From Gibbula magus (Eukaryota; Mollusca; Gastropoda; Trochida; Trochidae), in the NCBI GenBank assembly GCA_936450465.1, contig OW388293.1:49652040-49716039 (forward strand): 64,000 bases of DNA. Reading direction: 5' to 3'. The translations under genes were made by a program, and so were the position numbers. Below are positions 1 through 12,600 of the stretch, piece by piece; the first letter of the stretch is position 1, and each line of letters begins with the position of its first letter. The notes under the pieces were generated by a model, which searched no databases, was not told where the DNA came from, and saw only the letters and a program-made list of their open reading frames with translations.

Positions 1-275
1 GGGGTCCGTGGTTTGAATTCCACCAGGGACACGACAACTTTGTCTGCAGTAGAGAACTGTTCTACATGCAGTAAGGTTTGAGTGCAATGCTACAATGAAT
101 TTCAGCATAGTACCACCCATGGCTCGCTAATTCCAACCGATGCTCACAGGTTTCACCGCAAAGCATAGCCACATGGTGATGCGGGCTTTCTCCCTGCCAT
201 AATACTAGCAGCCGTGATATAAGTGAAGTACTCTTGAAAGCGGCGTTAAACACCAACTCATCACTCACTCAATAG
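1..275 (+). mobile_element. tRNA-derived SINE, 5'-truncated by the window edge
   Basis: It begins inside the B box (GTGGTTTGAATTCC), with a body and tail closely matching the complete copy at 16315-16635 (ACTTTGTCTGCAGTAGAGAA, ATGGCTCGCTAATTCCA, CTAGCAGCCGTGATATAAG) and ending ACTCATCACTCACTC. Confidence 0.85.
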
Positions 276-599
276 GTCTTTGTGTTCAAATTCTGTCAGT
301 TAGGAGCTCTAAATCTTTAATGTGAAAGAAATGATGCAATTCTGCATTGAAACTTCCTGAAGTTTGATCGATGGCTTGCTACCTCCAGTTAGCCCTGCAA
401 CAATATTCAGCATCTTGAAAATATCCTTTATAGCTGTAGGTGTTAAACCCAAACCCACCTTATACAGAATATTATGAAATAAGCCTGAAATGTTACCAGC
501 GGGAATCTATGATTTTGTAAATTTTAATGGTAAAATCAAGCAGACCCTACCAGCTTCCAGCCTTGACCACTGTGTAAACTGTAATGTGATAAATCTGCA

Positions 600-1050
600 T
601 TGTTGTTCCCCGCCGCGAAGCGGGGGATATAGTATTCAGCTCCGTACGTCCGTCTGTCCGTCCTGTTTCCTGTTACCACGATATCTCATGAACTGATGGA
701 CCTAGAGTCTTTAAATTTGGTACCAGTCTTCATTAGAGGAATACACAGACACCAGTAGATTTGGGTGACCTTGACCGCATTTTCAAGGTCAATAAGAGAC
801 TGAAATTTCTGGGACAAAAATCTTGTTACCACGATATCTCATGAACTGCTGGACCTAGAGTCTTTAAATTTGGTACCAATCTGCGGTGTGGGGGATACAC
901 AGACACCAGTAGATTTGGGTGACCGTGACCGCATTTTCAAGGTCAATACGAGACTGAAATTTCTGGGACAAAAATCTTGTTACCACGATATCTCATGAAC
1001 TGCTGTACCTAGAGTCTTTAAATTTGGTACCAATCTGCGTTCGGGGATAT
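600..1050 (+). mobile_element. GC-hairpin/(GTCC)n element, family A, three 153-bp monomers
   Basis: It starts CCCCGCCGCGAAGCGGGG, then TATAGTATTC and a GTCCGTC microsatellite. Monomers begin GTTACCACGATATCTCATGA at 672, 825 and 979 and contain TTCAAGGTCAAT. The same head, reversed, ends the copies at 42075-42815 and 51655-51950. Confidence 0.75.
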
Positions 1051-3200
1051 GGTCATGTTTGTGACAATGACTTGTTTTATCGAGTAAAGCATATAGATCT
1101 ATACAAAACATCCCTGAACTGACATTGGAAATCAACTGTATGAATCTCAGATGTCTTTCAATCTTTATAAGTTGAATTTGGTGATCGAAGATTGTATATA
1201 TTATTGCAGCACTATATTTCAACACCAAGCTTTACCTTCAAATAAATGAAAGTCATTCTTGTTGATGGTACAGATATGAGAAGTCTTTATGGAGATACAA
1301 CTTCTTTATAACACAGCAACTTTTCATTATAGATCCTTATACCATATTTATGCTTGAAAATGGAAATACAATATTTTTGTTATCACCTAGCTATACATTT
1401 CATTTCAATACTAAAACATAAACCATTGTCTGAAGCTAACCCGTCACGTTTTTACTTTATTGCTCTTGTGATGTATACTGGACCAGTGTTGTTCCTAGAG
1501 GGGGTCCTGGGGACATTTACCCACCTTATTGGCTAGGTGCCCCTTAAAATTTGGAGAAGTAGGATACTTTTACCATTGCAAAGTGTCCCACTTGTTCAGA
1601 AATGCCTAAAATGACCCCCTCAGCAGATCACCTAGGAACAACACTGCTGGACTAATGTCACCAGCTAATGTTATTCGAGTACTAAGACAACTAATGATGA
1701 CTCTTGTCGACCATCAGGCTCTGAGCTGAAATCAATGGCTGTAGAAGCGATGCTCTAAGTATGATAGATCACCACAATGAGAGGGACAAACAGATGGAAA
1801 TAAATGGTTGTCCAACTGAAAGTGAGACCGTATCGCAAGGGAATAAACTGAAACAAGGACGCGTGATAACTGTTGCTATCTTGCAGTTGGGAATATGTTT
1901 TGTATATGAAATATGAGCCAAGCCGGTTAATAAATATCATAAATCTTGTTTGGTTCTCCAGGGAATATGGAATGTTTGAGTGAAATATGAGCTTATTGAC
2001 GTATTCTATACTCAAGCTTTTGCTTTGAAGCGTTGTGGATTATATAGAACTTTTTTTCATGATCGCTCAGAATAAAGGCTTTGAAGAGGGAAAACACAAA
2101 CATAAATGAATCTATTGGAATCTATAGTTTTATTTAAGCAACATGGGAATTTTTTTCTCTCCAGAAAATATGAAATATTTTGTTTTTAGTTGCAATACGA
2201 GCTAAGTGATGTTATTTACTCTTTAGACTTTGTTTGGCTGTCTAATGATTGAATCCTATGGAATTATAAACATTTACAGAATTCTGATTCCTGAATCTTT
2301 GAATTTCAATTTTATGGCCAGTGTTGGGAATTAACCTTCAAAAGCATCATCAATTATTGAAAGGATAGCTTTTAGTATGGATTTGGGGATATCTATTCAT
2401 AGATTTAAGTAGATAAACCTTTGAAAATGTTGTTACTAGACTCCAAAATTACTAAAATGTACAAATCTTTCAAAACATCTTTATATGTTTGAAATATGTG
2501 AGTAATTTTTCTAAATGAAGTTCTAATGTAAATATTTCTCTTTCCGTCTTGACTCTTCTCTCTGAAGTTATCCTTAGCTGTTATTGATTCCAACTTTATA
2601 TCAATAATCAGTGTATGAAGATCGATAAAACGTTGAATCACTGAAATAAGAAGTGAATTCTTTTGAGAACATAAACGTTTTTAAGAAAAGATATCAAACA
2701 CTTTATTCGATTAAGTGTTTCGGTGATCCATTAATAATTGACAGCGGATTATTTGATTGATTATTTCATCACTTCTATTACAATGTACACGCCTTGAAGG
2801 ACAAATCTGTTTAACCATGCATGGTTTGATGAGTTAATGATTTGTTTCTAGCGATCTTGTGAGATTAAGACCGGGGTCCAATGCGTTGGACTTTATCCAA
2901 AATATAACCATTACATATCAAAATCATCTTGACATTTAAATTTTCTAAAGACTGTCTTCTTCTAGGGTTATCTAAAAAAAAAGAAGCAGTTTACAGTTTC
3001 ATGAGGTTTGTCAAACTAAACATCATGAATAGAAACAGCAATCCAACTCTGTGTGTTATTTCAGCTATTCTTAACTTGAACAAAGGCAGGTACTAGGGCA
3101 ACTTCCCTGCAGATCACAACTCGTGCCAGTCTGCATCAATTTTAAGCCAAGCTGCATTTCGTTACTGTTTCGATGCCAGTGTAGAGGCGTGCACTACGAA
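1051..3200. other. Probable PICALM intron, no gene seen
   Basis: This is AT-rich unique-looking sequence with only short accidental open frames. Sequence near 3095-3190 resembles one arm of the foldback MITE family (AACTTCCCTGCAG...CGTGCCAGTCTGCATCA). Confidence 0.5.
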
Positions 3201-3404
3201 GTTGGATACAGTGCGCGGACATCCTAGGGTAGAGTTGGATACAGTGCGCGGACATCCTAGGGTAGAGTTGGATACAGTGCGCGGACATCCTAGGGTAGAG
3301 TTGGATACAGTGCGCGGACATCCTAGGGTAGAGTTGGATACAGTGCGCGGACATCCTAGGGTAGAGTTGGATACAGTGCGCGGACATCCTAGGGTAGAGT
3401 TGGA
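3201..3404. repeat. 33-bp minisatellite, six copies
   Basis: The unit starts GTTGGATACAGTGCGCGGAC. Six near-identical copies start at 3201, 3234, 3267, 3300, 3333 and 3366, about 85 bp before PICALM exon A. The period is a multiple of three, so frames stay open on both strands; this is not coding. Confidence 0.95.
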
Positions 3405-3486
3405 CACTGCACATTGTGTGCACCAGTCGTAGATTTTGATTCCTATTTGGTCTATCAGTTCTAAGACAATCCATTGTATATTTCAG

Positions 3487-3629
3487 ACTTATTACAATGT
3501 ACAAACGAGCCGAACGTATCCATCCCCCAGTTGGCGGACCTGTTGATCGAGAGGACGCAGCAACAGAACTGGGTCATCGTGTACAAGTCTCTTATCACCA
3601 TCCACAACCTCATGAACTACGGAAACGAG
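3487..3629 (+). CDS. PICALM: PICALM exon A ([16 protein letters not shown]...)
   Basis: The acceptor is TTTCAG and the donor is GAG|GTAACA. The first two bases complete a Tyr codon from an exon not seen in the window, and the exon ends in phase 0 after the conserved NYGNE. It encodes [20 protein letters not shown] and [20 protein letters not shown], the ANTH helices 2-4. Confidence 0.95.
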
Positions 3630-6600
3630 GTAACAACTACTCCAATATTTAGAATTTGAAAAATTTCCCAAGAATAACTTCTTTTTTTACGAGTTTTTAA
3701 TATGACGGTCTGTCAGTGTCCAATATTCTTCACAAGGCATTTTAAAGTTGGTTAAATGCAGAAAAACGGTGTTGTCATCTTCACCAAATTTACTTCTTGA
3801 TTGTATTATAGAAGTTGTTACTTGTTGTTTTTGTCAAGTCCTGTATCTGTCAATTACTTTGTTGATAATGAGCATATCTCATAAAACGTTATAGATAATA
3901 AAGAAACTTTTCTTAAACGATGATCAATTTCACATCAAATTCTAGAATGCCTCATAAACAATCAATTTGTGAGTTAATGTCATAAATAAAATAAACTTTT
4001 GTATAAAGTGATATTTTGTCCATGGCTGATAAGAATATGTATGTCCCAGCTAATAGCTGCAATATTGCCCAAGTGGTGTTAAACAACAACTCACTCACTA
4101 GAAATATATATAAGTGTTCATTGTCCAATTGATATAGAGCGTTGTCGTAACCATTGACTTCCAAATATCAGTTTAAGTAACTTCTATGCAATTTCTATGT
4201 TCCAGAGATTCACCCAGTATCTAGCTTCCAACAACTGCACGTTCAACTTGGGTGGATTCATCGACAAGGCTGGAGTCCAGGGCATGTTATCGTTTTTCCT
4301 GCAATATGTGCTTCATAAATATATTAAACTTATACTCTCAATGCATTCAATACTAGCTGTGTCTTCATCCTCGTGGTAGGGGTGCTATGTATAATAATGC
4401 AGCGGTCAACACAAACCTGGCCTGCAATATCTCCCGGAAAATAACATGTTATAAATCATTGTGTTGTTACCATTGACTCTCCCGATATCAGTTTGAGTAA
4501 CTCCTATGCAATGTCCTGTATTACAGAGATTCCTGGCCTCCCAAGAACACCTGGAGTCCAGGGTACATCATCATTTTCAATAACATTATAAACTGCTGAA
4601 ATTACACATTTTGCAGGGCTTGATTGTGTTCATGCTTGGTAAGGTCCAGGGTAAAAGTTTGGGAAAATGTGTATCCACCCTGGCGGCAAAGTGGTGCTCT
4701 CCTGAGCAAATAGTTACTTCCCTTTGCAATTCTGCTGATAGTTTCCGACTCTGTCACGCAATCCGATGCAATGGTTCAGGAATAGTACTGAAGTATTCAG
4801 AATTTTAAAAATTATTTATTCTGACACTCTCTTCCCATGCAATTCTGCTGATAAGGTTTGACTGTGCAGCAATTGGATTCAGTGGTTTACGATTCGATGT
4901 TGCAGTGTTGGTTCACTGAAGAACGTCAGCACAGGATTAAAAAGTTTCTTGTTTTGACATTCTCTCCCCATAGAACTCACACAAAAATAGAATATAACCT
5001 ATGTCTCAATACACTGATATCCCAGGACTACCTTTTTGTATTCAATCAAGAATTATCTTATTACATATAATAAAACATGACTCTTGTCTTTTGGGATATG
5101 AGCGCCATAATCAGGTAGCGGAAATATAGCCTGGTTACAGGAAAAGCTCAATTTGAAAAAATGAGACTGATTGTAAAATAAAATTTGCTTGCAACTAATA
5201 AGATCCTCTGTTAGTCATGCGAGAAAGCAGCTATATTATTTCAGAGGTTATATGGAAAAACATGATTTGAGCAGTTTGATTAAAATCGACGGTTGTCCGA
5301 GGAATCAAAATTGCAAAAAAGTGCATCTACCGGGATACGAACTCATATTGTTCAGAGGTTACCTTGCAAAACCGTCTGATAACAGCCCGTAGACTCCCAT
5401 GTTCTGATGCAATTCAGTTAACCAATGACAAGACGTCCAACAAAAGCTTTAGGTGCAAGAAGCCAGGGGCAGATAACTCATAAACAGCTATGCTCCTAAT
5501 GTTTTCAAAACGGTGACTGTTTAAAAACTGTGATGTTATTGGTCAGCTATTTGACTTGGCTTTGTCTACGCTAATCTGGTTCGGAACATGTGCCTTTACG
5601 GGTGTTCTCAGACCTTGTGGCGAGGAATCTACAGAATCTGTTCGTATCTCGGTAGATGCTTTATTTTGCAAATTTTATTCCTCGGAACAAGGTAAATTTT
5701 AATCAGACTGATGACTTGAGTAAACACTATGGATAGAATGTGTCAGCATAAAAGAAGGAACAACAGATGTAAAGAGAAAGTGAGATATAACATGTATAAA
5801 GAAGGAAACATGACTTGAGCCATGTCTATGCTGAGAGAATGTACTTTGAATGTATGTTGACTTTATCGACAGAGTGAAAAAAGGGGGTAATACTTTTAGC
5901 CTACAGGGTACTGTGCAGGTTTCTTCAAAACATTTACCTTGGGTGTTATTGAGGATGGATTAAATTGTTCACTCGCTGATAATTTTATTTCTTTAAGAGT
6001 ATTTCATATGTAGGAAAATTACACCCCTGTTTGTCATTTTATAAAGTCTTTTGGTAATCGTCTAGAACAAGAAGAATATATATAGAACGTTTTCAACTGC
6101 CCATTCATTTTCATGAAAATTCTGAGAATTCATCGACCTGCTGAGTTATATTTCAATAAAATATCATTTTGACCTGCTATAATTTCCCTTTCAGGGTATG
6201 ACATGTCAACATATATCCGACGATATGCCAAATATTTAAACGAGAAAGCCACATCCTACAGGCAAATGGCTTTTGATTTCTGTAAAGTAAAACGAGGGTA
6301 AGCAAGTCATTTTCCTTGGGAACCCTTTCACAAAGCAACCTTTACTGAGGTCAATCGTAACTAACTCTCTATATCTTTTAATACACTAAGGCCACTAAGG
6401 CCGCTTATGTTTATCCTTACAGGCCTCTTATAAGTTTTAGTTATAAACTTACAATCCCCTTAGTGCTTTGTTAAAAGGGTAAAATATGTTCATCATATTG
6501 TCTATATGTGTAGCTTGTATTACAATGGCAAATACTTCATTTAGTTGAGTTACATTGGTGTTTTTTTTTACATGACTTGACATCAATCATAAAGTCTCAT

Positions 6601-9600
6601 TAAAAAATATGAATATCAGCATCATAACTAAATTATTTGACATTTAAGTATTGAATTATTTATCGGTGTAACATGAAAACTAAGAACATGAATGAATCGC
6701 ATTATCTTCATCTTATTGATCCTATTCATTTCTTAAATTACAGAAAGGATGATGGATTATTGCGAACCATGAACTCGGAAAAGGTAAGAAAAAGTTGAAA
6801 AGAAAATTTATGAAAATTTGAAATATTTTAATTTTAACTTCCTTATGAAATTATAAATCCTTTTATTTGGTACTCATGTCCTGTTGTCTATTTCAGTTGC
6901 TGAAGGCCCTGCCTATATTGCAAAGCCAGTTAAATGCTCTAATAGAATTTGATGTAAGTAGACCATTCTACTATTTCTTTTAATCCTTAATGTTCTGCTA
7001 TTGGACTGTTAATTAATTGAAATATTAAATGAAAGTTGTCACTATCTTCGAAACCAAGCCATTTAATTTTGAAACAAAGAAACCTTTATCGGCATCAGAA
7101 TTATGATCTTGGACTTCTAACCATTCATGGATAATGAGCTACAGAGCCAAAGGCTCTATCTAGAGAATTGAACTGGATCATCATTAGATTGACTTGTCAC
7201 TTCTTATTAAACTCGCTGCTAATTGCTGCGATACTGCGGAAGCGGCCTTAAACTAATTCACTCCTATTAAACTATGGCCTCTACATTCGTTTATATTTAA
7301 ACTTTGAAATGATAACTGCAGCTGGGGAAGTAAATGACATTACTCTTGATGTAGTAATATCGGTTCACCTCTTATAAAGTTATTTTAATTTTTTTCAGTG
7401 CACACCGAATGAATTGACCAATGGAGTTATCAATGCGTGTTTCATGTTGCTGTTTAAGGATCTAATACGTCTCTTTGCCTGTTATAATGATGGCATCATT
7501 AATCTATTAGGTGAGTATACTAAACCGTAATGCGGAGACATTAAACAAAATTATACTGTTTATACCCATTGGCAGTATTACCTTCACCCCCTCTCCCTTC
7601 CCCTCCCCCTTCCCCTTACCCCAAGGCATGTGTTTGAGACCTGGGTGACGTACCGGGTGCTTTGTAGAACGGTTCCCTGGGCAGTAATTGAGACCCATAC
7701 CCTCAGTATGTTTCTATTTTAGACACAGTTCTTGCCTTCTATTTATTGGAAAAACCCTCTCCCCCCTGGGTTGTATCCGAAATCTGGGCTGTATTTATGG
7801 TCTGGATTGTATTTGATGAAAAATATGTTTCCACCATGTTTGAATATTGACACGCAAACAAGTACATACATTTAAAGTGCCTTTTCCTATTCAAACCCAA
7901 TGAAAATCAAACTATACAAACGTTTAAGTTCCTGTTTTTTAAATCACCAAAATCAGTTCAAGTTTAGATATGCAATTTGCTTTCTTGGGTATTGCGTTCA
8001 TGCATTTAATCAAAACCATAATTTCTAATTTCAGAAAAATATTTTGACATGAACAAAAAGCAGTGCAAGGAAGGTCTGGATATTTACAAGAAGTTTTTAG
8101 TCAGCATGGACAAAGTATCGGAATTCCTTAAAGTCGCAGAGGTACAAATTTAGCTGATTTTGTTCTTTCTCCAAACTTTCTTATTTCCAGATTCTCATGA
8201 TCGTAGACATGTTGATATACTCATGTTGCATGATTATATATGTGACCTCACGCATTTTATTGATTGTATAGTGACGTCATGTCACCATTGTAGATGGGAA
8301 ATAAGCACAAAACCTGTTTTTCATTGACAAGAATCATCATTCAAAGAGGACGACAAATATGTACTCAAAATGTTTACAAGTTTTAAAAAATGAAACCCAG
8401 ATCAAATGATACTAAACATTGAAAACTGATTGTTTCAGAACGTGGGCATCGACCGAGGAGATATTCCCGATCTGGCGAAGGTAGGTTGAGACAGGTCACC
8501 AAAGTACAGACTCCAGTCCTGCTAGCGATTGGGTCTGTAAGGACTGTTCAGCAGCTGCGCAGATTCCCGTTCAACTCTGTGTAGAATGCATGGTAGACAG
8601 CATGTCGTCTACTGTAGATACTCTGCTCTGTAGCAGTTCCTAGCATTGATGCAGATCTTATTATTTACTTTCTCGTGTTTCTCACCTCAGTTATAGCTTA
8701 TGTTGCTTAGAGACTTCCGTAGCGCTATGGTTCCTTCATAATTTTTTTTGCTTTGAAACATAAAAGTGTGATACAGGTGAGATTAGACACCTGTACCAGG
8801 TGTGACACTGCCTGCTTCATTAGCTGTCATTTAGGATTATATGTAAGAGGCCCTTTTCCTCCGGTAAACCTTTCTGCTTGTTGAAGTTCAATTTATGTTC
8901 AAAATAACTCTCAGGGGTTCAAAAATATGATTACCTGGAGACCAGGTATGAACAAGTTTCGCAAGTTAACTATTTATGTTAATCTGTCATCGGCAACTAA
9001 TTTCATTCTGGTTCAATAAGGGCACGTGTACTAAGTAACATTTTAGAAGAGCGATCAACTCCAGAACTCTCCATGCCTTAAAAATAATGGAGCAAGGCTA
9101 GGAAAATAGTTGAAACTTGCTAAAACCAAAGTGACTGAACACAATTCTACCTAAGCGCTAAGGAAAACCTCCAACCAATCTCCGCCATTGCAATCCATTT
9201 ACCTTATCGCCCTATCTCACTTTTCCCATATTTATTAGCAGCTCCGACTTAATCAGAGCTGTTATCAGTTTTTGTGCAGTTTCCGCCGCCGGTGCGTTTT
9301 GTATTCGCTAAAACTTTTTTCCTAGAAGGTTTTGAGAACTCATATACATAACTTCTTACTTATGCCCCTTGGGAATTTTTTTGACATGTTCACATTCAAG
9401 GTCAAAGGTCTAGGTCAAGAGTTCTGAAATCGCTAAAAAAATCCTTGTAAACACGATAACTTGAAAAATATTTGTGCTATCAGGCTCTTATTTGGTGTAT
9501 ATCAACTATGGAGAAAGGCCAAGATTTGAAAAGGTTTTCGCTAAAATCTGTCCACGGTCAAGGTCACAGTGAGGTCACAACTTAAGCATGCAATTGCAAA

Positions 9601-12600
9601 CATGCCTTATTTTAACTAATAACACTTTGAATCATTACATGATTGTTATACAAAATGAAAAGGGATCATTGACTGTGACCTTGAAGATCAAAGGTCAAGG
9701 TCACGAGATAAGGTCATGGTGACCAGTTCTGAAATCTCTAAATAACCTTTTTCCAAGAAGGTATTAACATTTCATATACATAGCTTCTTTCTTATAAATC
9801 TGGTGAATGATTTTGACATGTTCACATTCAAGGTCAAAGGTCAAGGTCATGAGTTCTTAAATCACTACAATAATCCTTGTAAACATGATAACTTTTAACA
9901 TTTTTGTGCTGTCAGGCTCTTATTTGGTATATATCAACTATGGAGAAAGACAAAGATTTGAATAGGTTTTCGCTAAAATCTGTCAAAGGTCAAGGTCACA
10001 GCAAGGTCACAGCAAGGTCACAGCTTAAGCATGCTATTGTGAATATGCCTTATGTTAACAATGAACACCGAGTCATTGCATGATTGTTATACACAATGAA
10101 AAGTAATCATTGATGGTGTGACCTTGAAGGTCAAAGAGTCATGAGATATTGGTTAAGGCCATGTTAATCCTTTGATCCAATTTTGAAATCAGAAATAGAT
10201 TTTAAGAACAAACTTGTGAAAAGTGACCCCAGTGATGATTCAACTTGTTAGAATAACTTTGAATAATGAGAACAAATTTTGTCAAAAACAATTTCCATTT
10301 TATTTATGCTGAGGAGAAGGCGGAACAGGGAAAGGCGAGACCCAAAGTTTCGGAGCTGCTCTGCTTTTGTGGTGTCCCGCAAACGCTCATCTAGTTCCAT
10401 GCTGAAACATTGCTGCAGTACCAGTATCAGTTTCTGTAGATTTTGTGATTTCTTTTAACTCTTTACCTGCTGACGTATTTACTGCCAAATTGGAATGCTG
10501 ACTTTCAAAAATCACAACAATTTGTCCAAGAGAAAAATCTGGAATTGGCTGGAATCTAATGACAGTCATAAACAGGGCTGTAAAGATGGTTACGGCTGAA
10601 ATATTACTGCATGGCAGGTACAGGGTTAATCCTCTTCTGTTCACAAGTTTCCTATGTTTATTTTGTGTGTTAAAACGGTTGAATAACAACGAAATGTACT
10701 TGACAAATGATGATGACTTATGGTTGTTTTTCAAGATAAAATCTTTTAAGGGCTTAAGCGAAATACACCCCAAAAAAGAATTTTAACGTCAACTTACACA
10801 ACAATTCGTTTTTATTTGTGTGGTTTTTTTTCTAATGAAAGATGTTTGATTAAAATTTCATATAATTGTTCACAAATTAATTGTCGAGTATATTATCCAC
10901 ATTTTTATATTAATGATTTATTTATAAGAACTTAATAAGAAATTTATAAACATCATTGGGAAACTATCTTGATTTTATTCTCATGAAATATAAGAATAGT
11001 TTTATTAATGAAACTGATAATAAATAAAAATGAACTGGTTAAATTTGTTAATGCATTAAAATTATCCTATAAAAACTGGAAAAAATATAGCATGGTGTGT
11101 TTAATCCCTCAATATTATCTTATACATCATTGAAAATTTTTGTTAACCATTTATTTATCTTTTGCAGCTAATCTTTTAATCTGATCATTTAGATTCACTC
11201 TTTGAAAGATTTTATGAATAAGTAAGACATTTTAAAGCGCGGGTGCTTCTAGAGTATTCTGGTAGTTGAATTGAATGTTAGTTCATCGGGCCTCTGAGGC
11301 AGATAGCCTATGGCATGGGCCACCAGATTGCGTCCGTTTTAACTGTCACTTTTAAAAAATACCAGGTAGTACAAATTAGGATTAGAGACCTGAAGATAGA
11401 GATAATAAGGACCAAGATATTCAAAGCTCTCTTAGCGCTAATTTCACCTTAAGTCACTGTTAATGAATGGTATTTACATCTACGAAAATCTAAAATCTGG
11501 TATCTAAGAAAGCTCCGAAAAATCTTTTTTTCGTCTTCATTGTTGTTGTAAACTTGACTTCTTTCTGTTACAATGTTCTACATTTATGTTTTCTCCTAGT
11601 ATTATAGTCTTTTGTTTAGAATATTTTCACTCAAAAGTGGGCAGCATGCTACGTGAAACCATTTTTCTCATTAAAAAAATTTCATGAGGTAGACGTTATT
11701 TAGCATATTTTATTTTGACAAAAGAGTGTAAATAATTTGCCATCAGTTCCATTGTTGGCATTTTATGCTAAAAGAAAAATTCTGAAAGATATTGTGTTTC
11801 GGTGAAAGATTTTCCATCTCTGGACTGTAGAATTAAAAATACTTCTGGTCAGGAACTGCCAAGTGCCCACTTTTGATGTCCAGTACATTATATGTGTTTT
11901 GTTTGATTTCTAGTCTATTTCTGTTTCTTTCTCAGGGTTTGCGGAACAATACACAGAATGTAAGTGTATTTGGTTTGTGCTGATAATTTATATACAAACA
12001 TTATTTTATACTAACCTTTTCTCAATGTTTCAGCACCCTATCTCCACAAATCTTGACTGAATTTCCTGCTTTCCATTTTCTGAATGGCATGTGGCAGTCA
12101 GAATTGAATTCTATGACAACTGATATTAAAAGCATATAACAATTAGAATAAGTCCAATGGATAACACACTTACAAATATATGAATTATTCCGTTTATTTA
12201 TCCATTTATTGCATTTGTGACAAAATTGTTTCTTTAAGATAAAAAGAAACTTTTCTGCCTTGATTGCTTTGCAATGCCCTTCCAAAACCAGCATGATCAT
12301 GTCTCCGCTAATGATTTGATGAATAATGATATTGCAAGGGTTTTAGACGAGAGCAAATATGAATGTTCTTTAATGCATGATACAAATTCTTGCTTCGACT
12401 GCATCAATGCTAGTAACTGATACTGAGCTGAGAATCTGAGTAATGTTCTCAAAAACTGACAGATTTGTGCAAATTGTGAATGTTACCTTGCTTGGAGTGA
12501 CTATGATTATCTGTTTGCCGAAAATATCAAGAATTTCATTTTGATTAAATTGGTTGATCAAGAATCATCCTGCAGAAACTTGTCGCTGCGAGAAAACCAT

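Larger units (their letters stand above)
4138..4610 (+). repeat. Tandem duplication of exon B with its flanks; second copy decayed
   Basis: Intron and exon sequence around 4138-4285 recurs at about 4457-4565. Shared stretches are ACCATTGACT, ATATCAGTTT.AGTAACT.CTATGCAAT, CAGAGATTC and CTGGAGTCCAGGG. In the copy the exon is shortened from 76 to 36 nt (4527-4562) and is out of frame for ANTH. The copy keeps an AG acceptor and has a GT donor (4563-4564) where the live exon has GC. Confidence 0.8.

Noticed and set aside
3142..3504. Repetitive frames on both strands near 3200
   Set aside because: A 33-bp minisatellite. Only the downstream 3487-3629 segment is a real exon.
10387..10773. 128-codon - strand frame as a gene
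   Set aside because: No recognisable similarity, no supporting splice junctions, AT-rich intron background.
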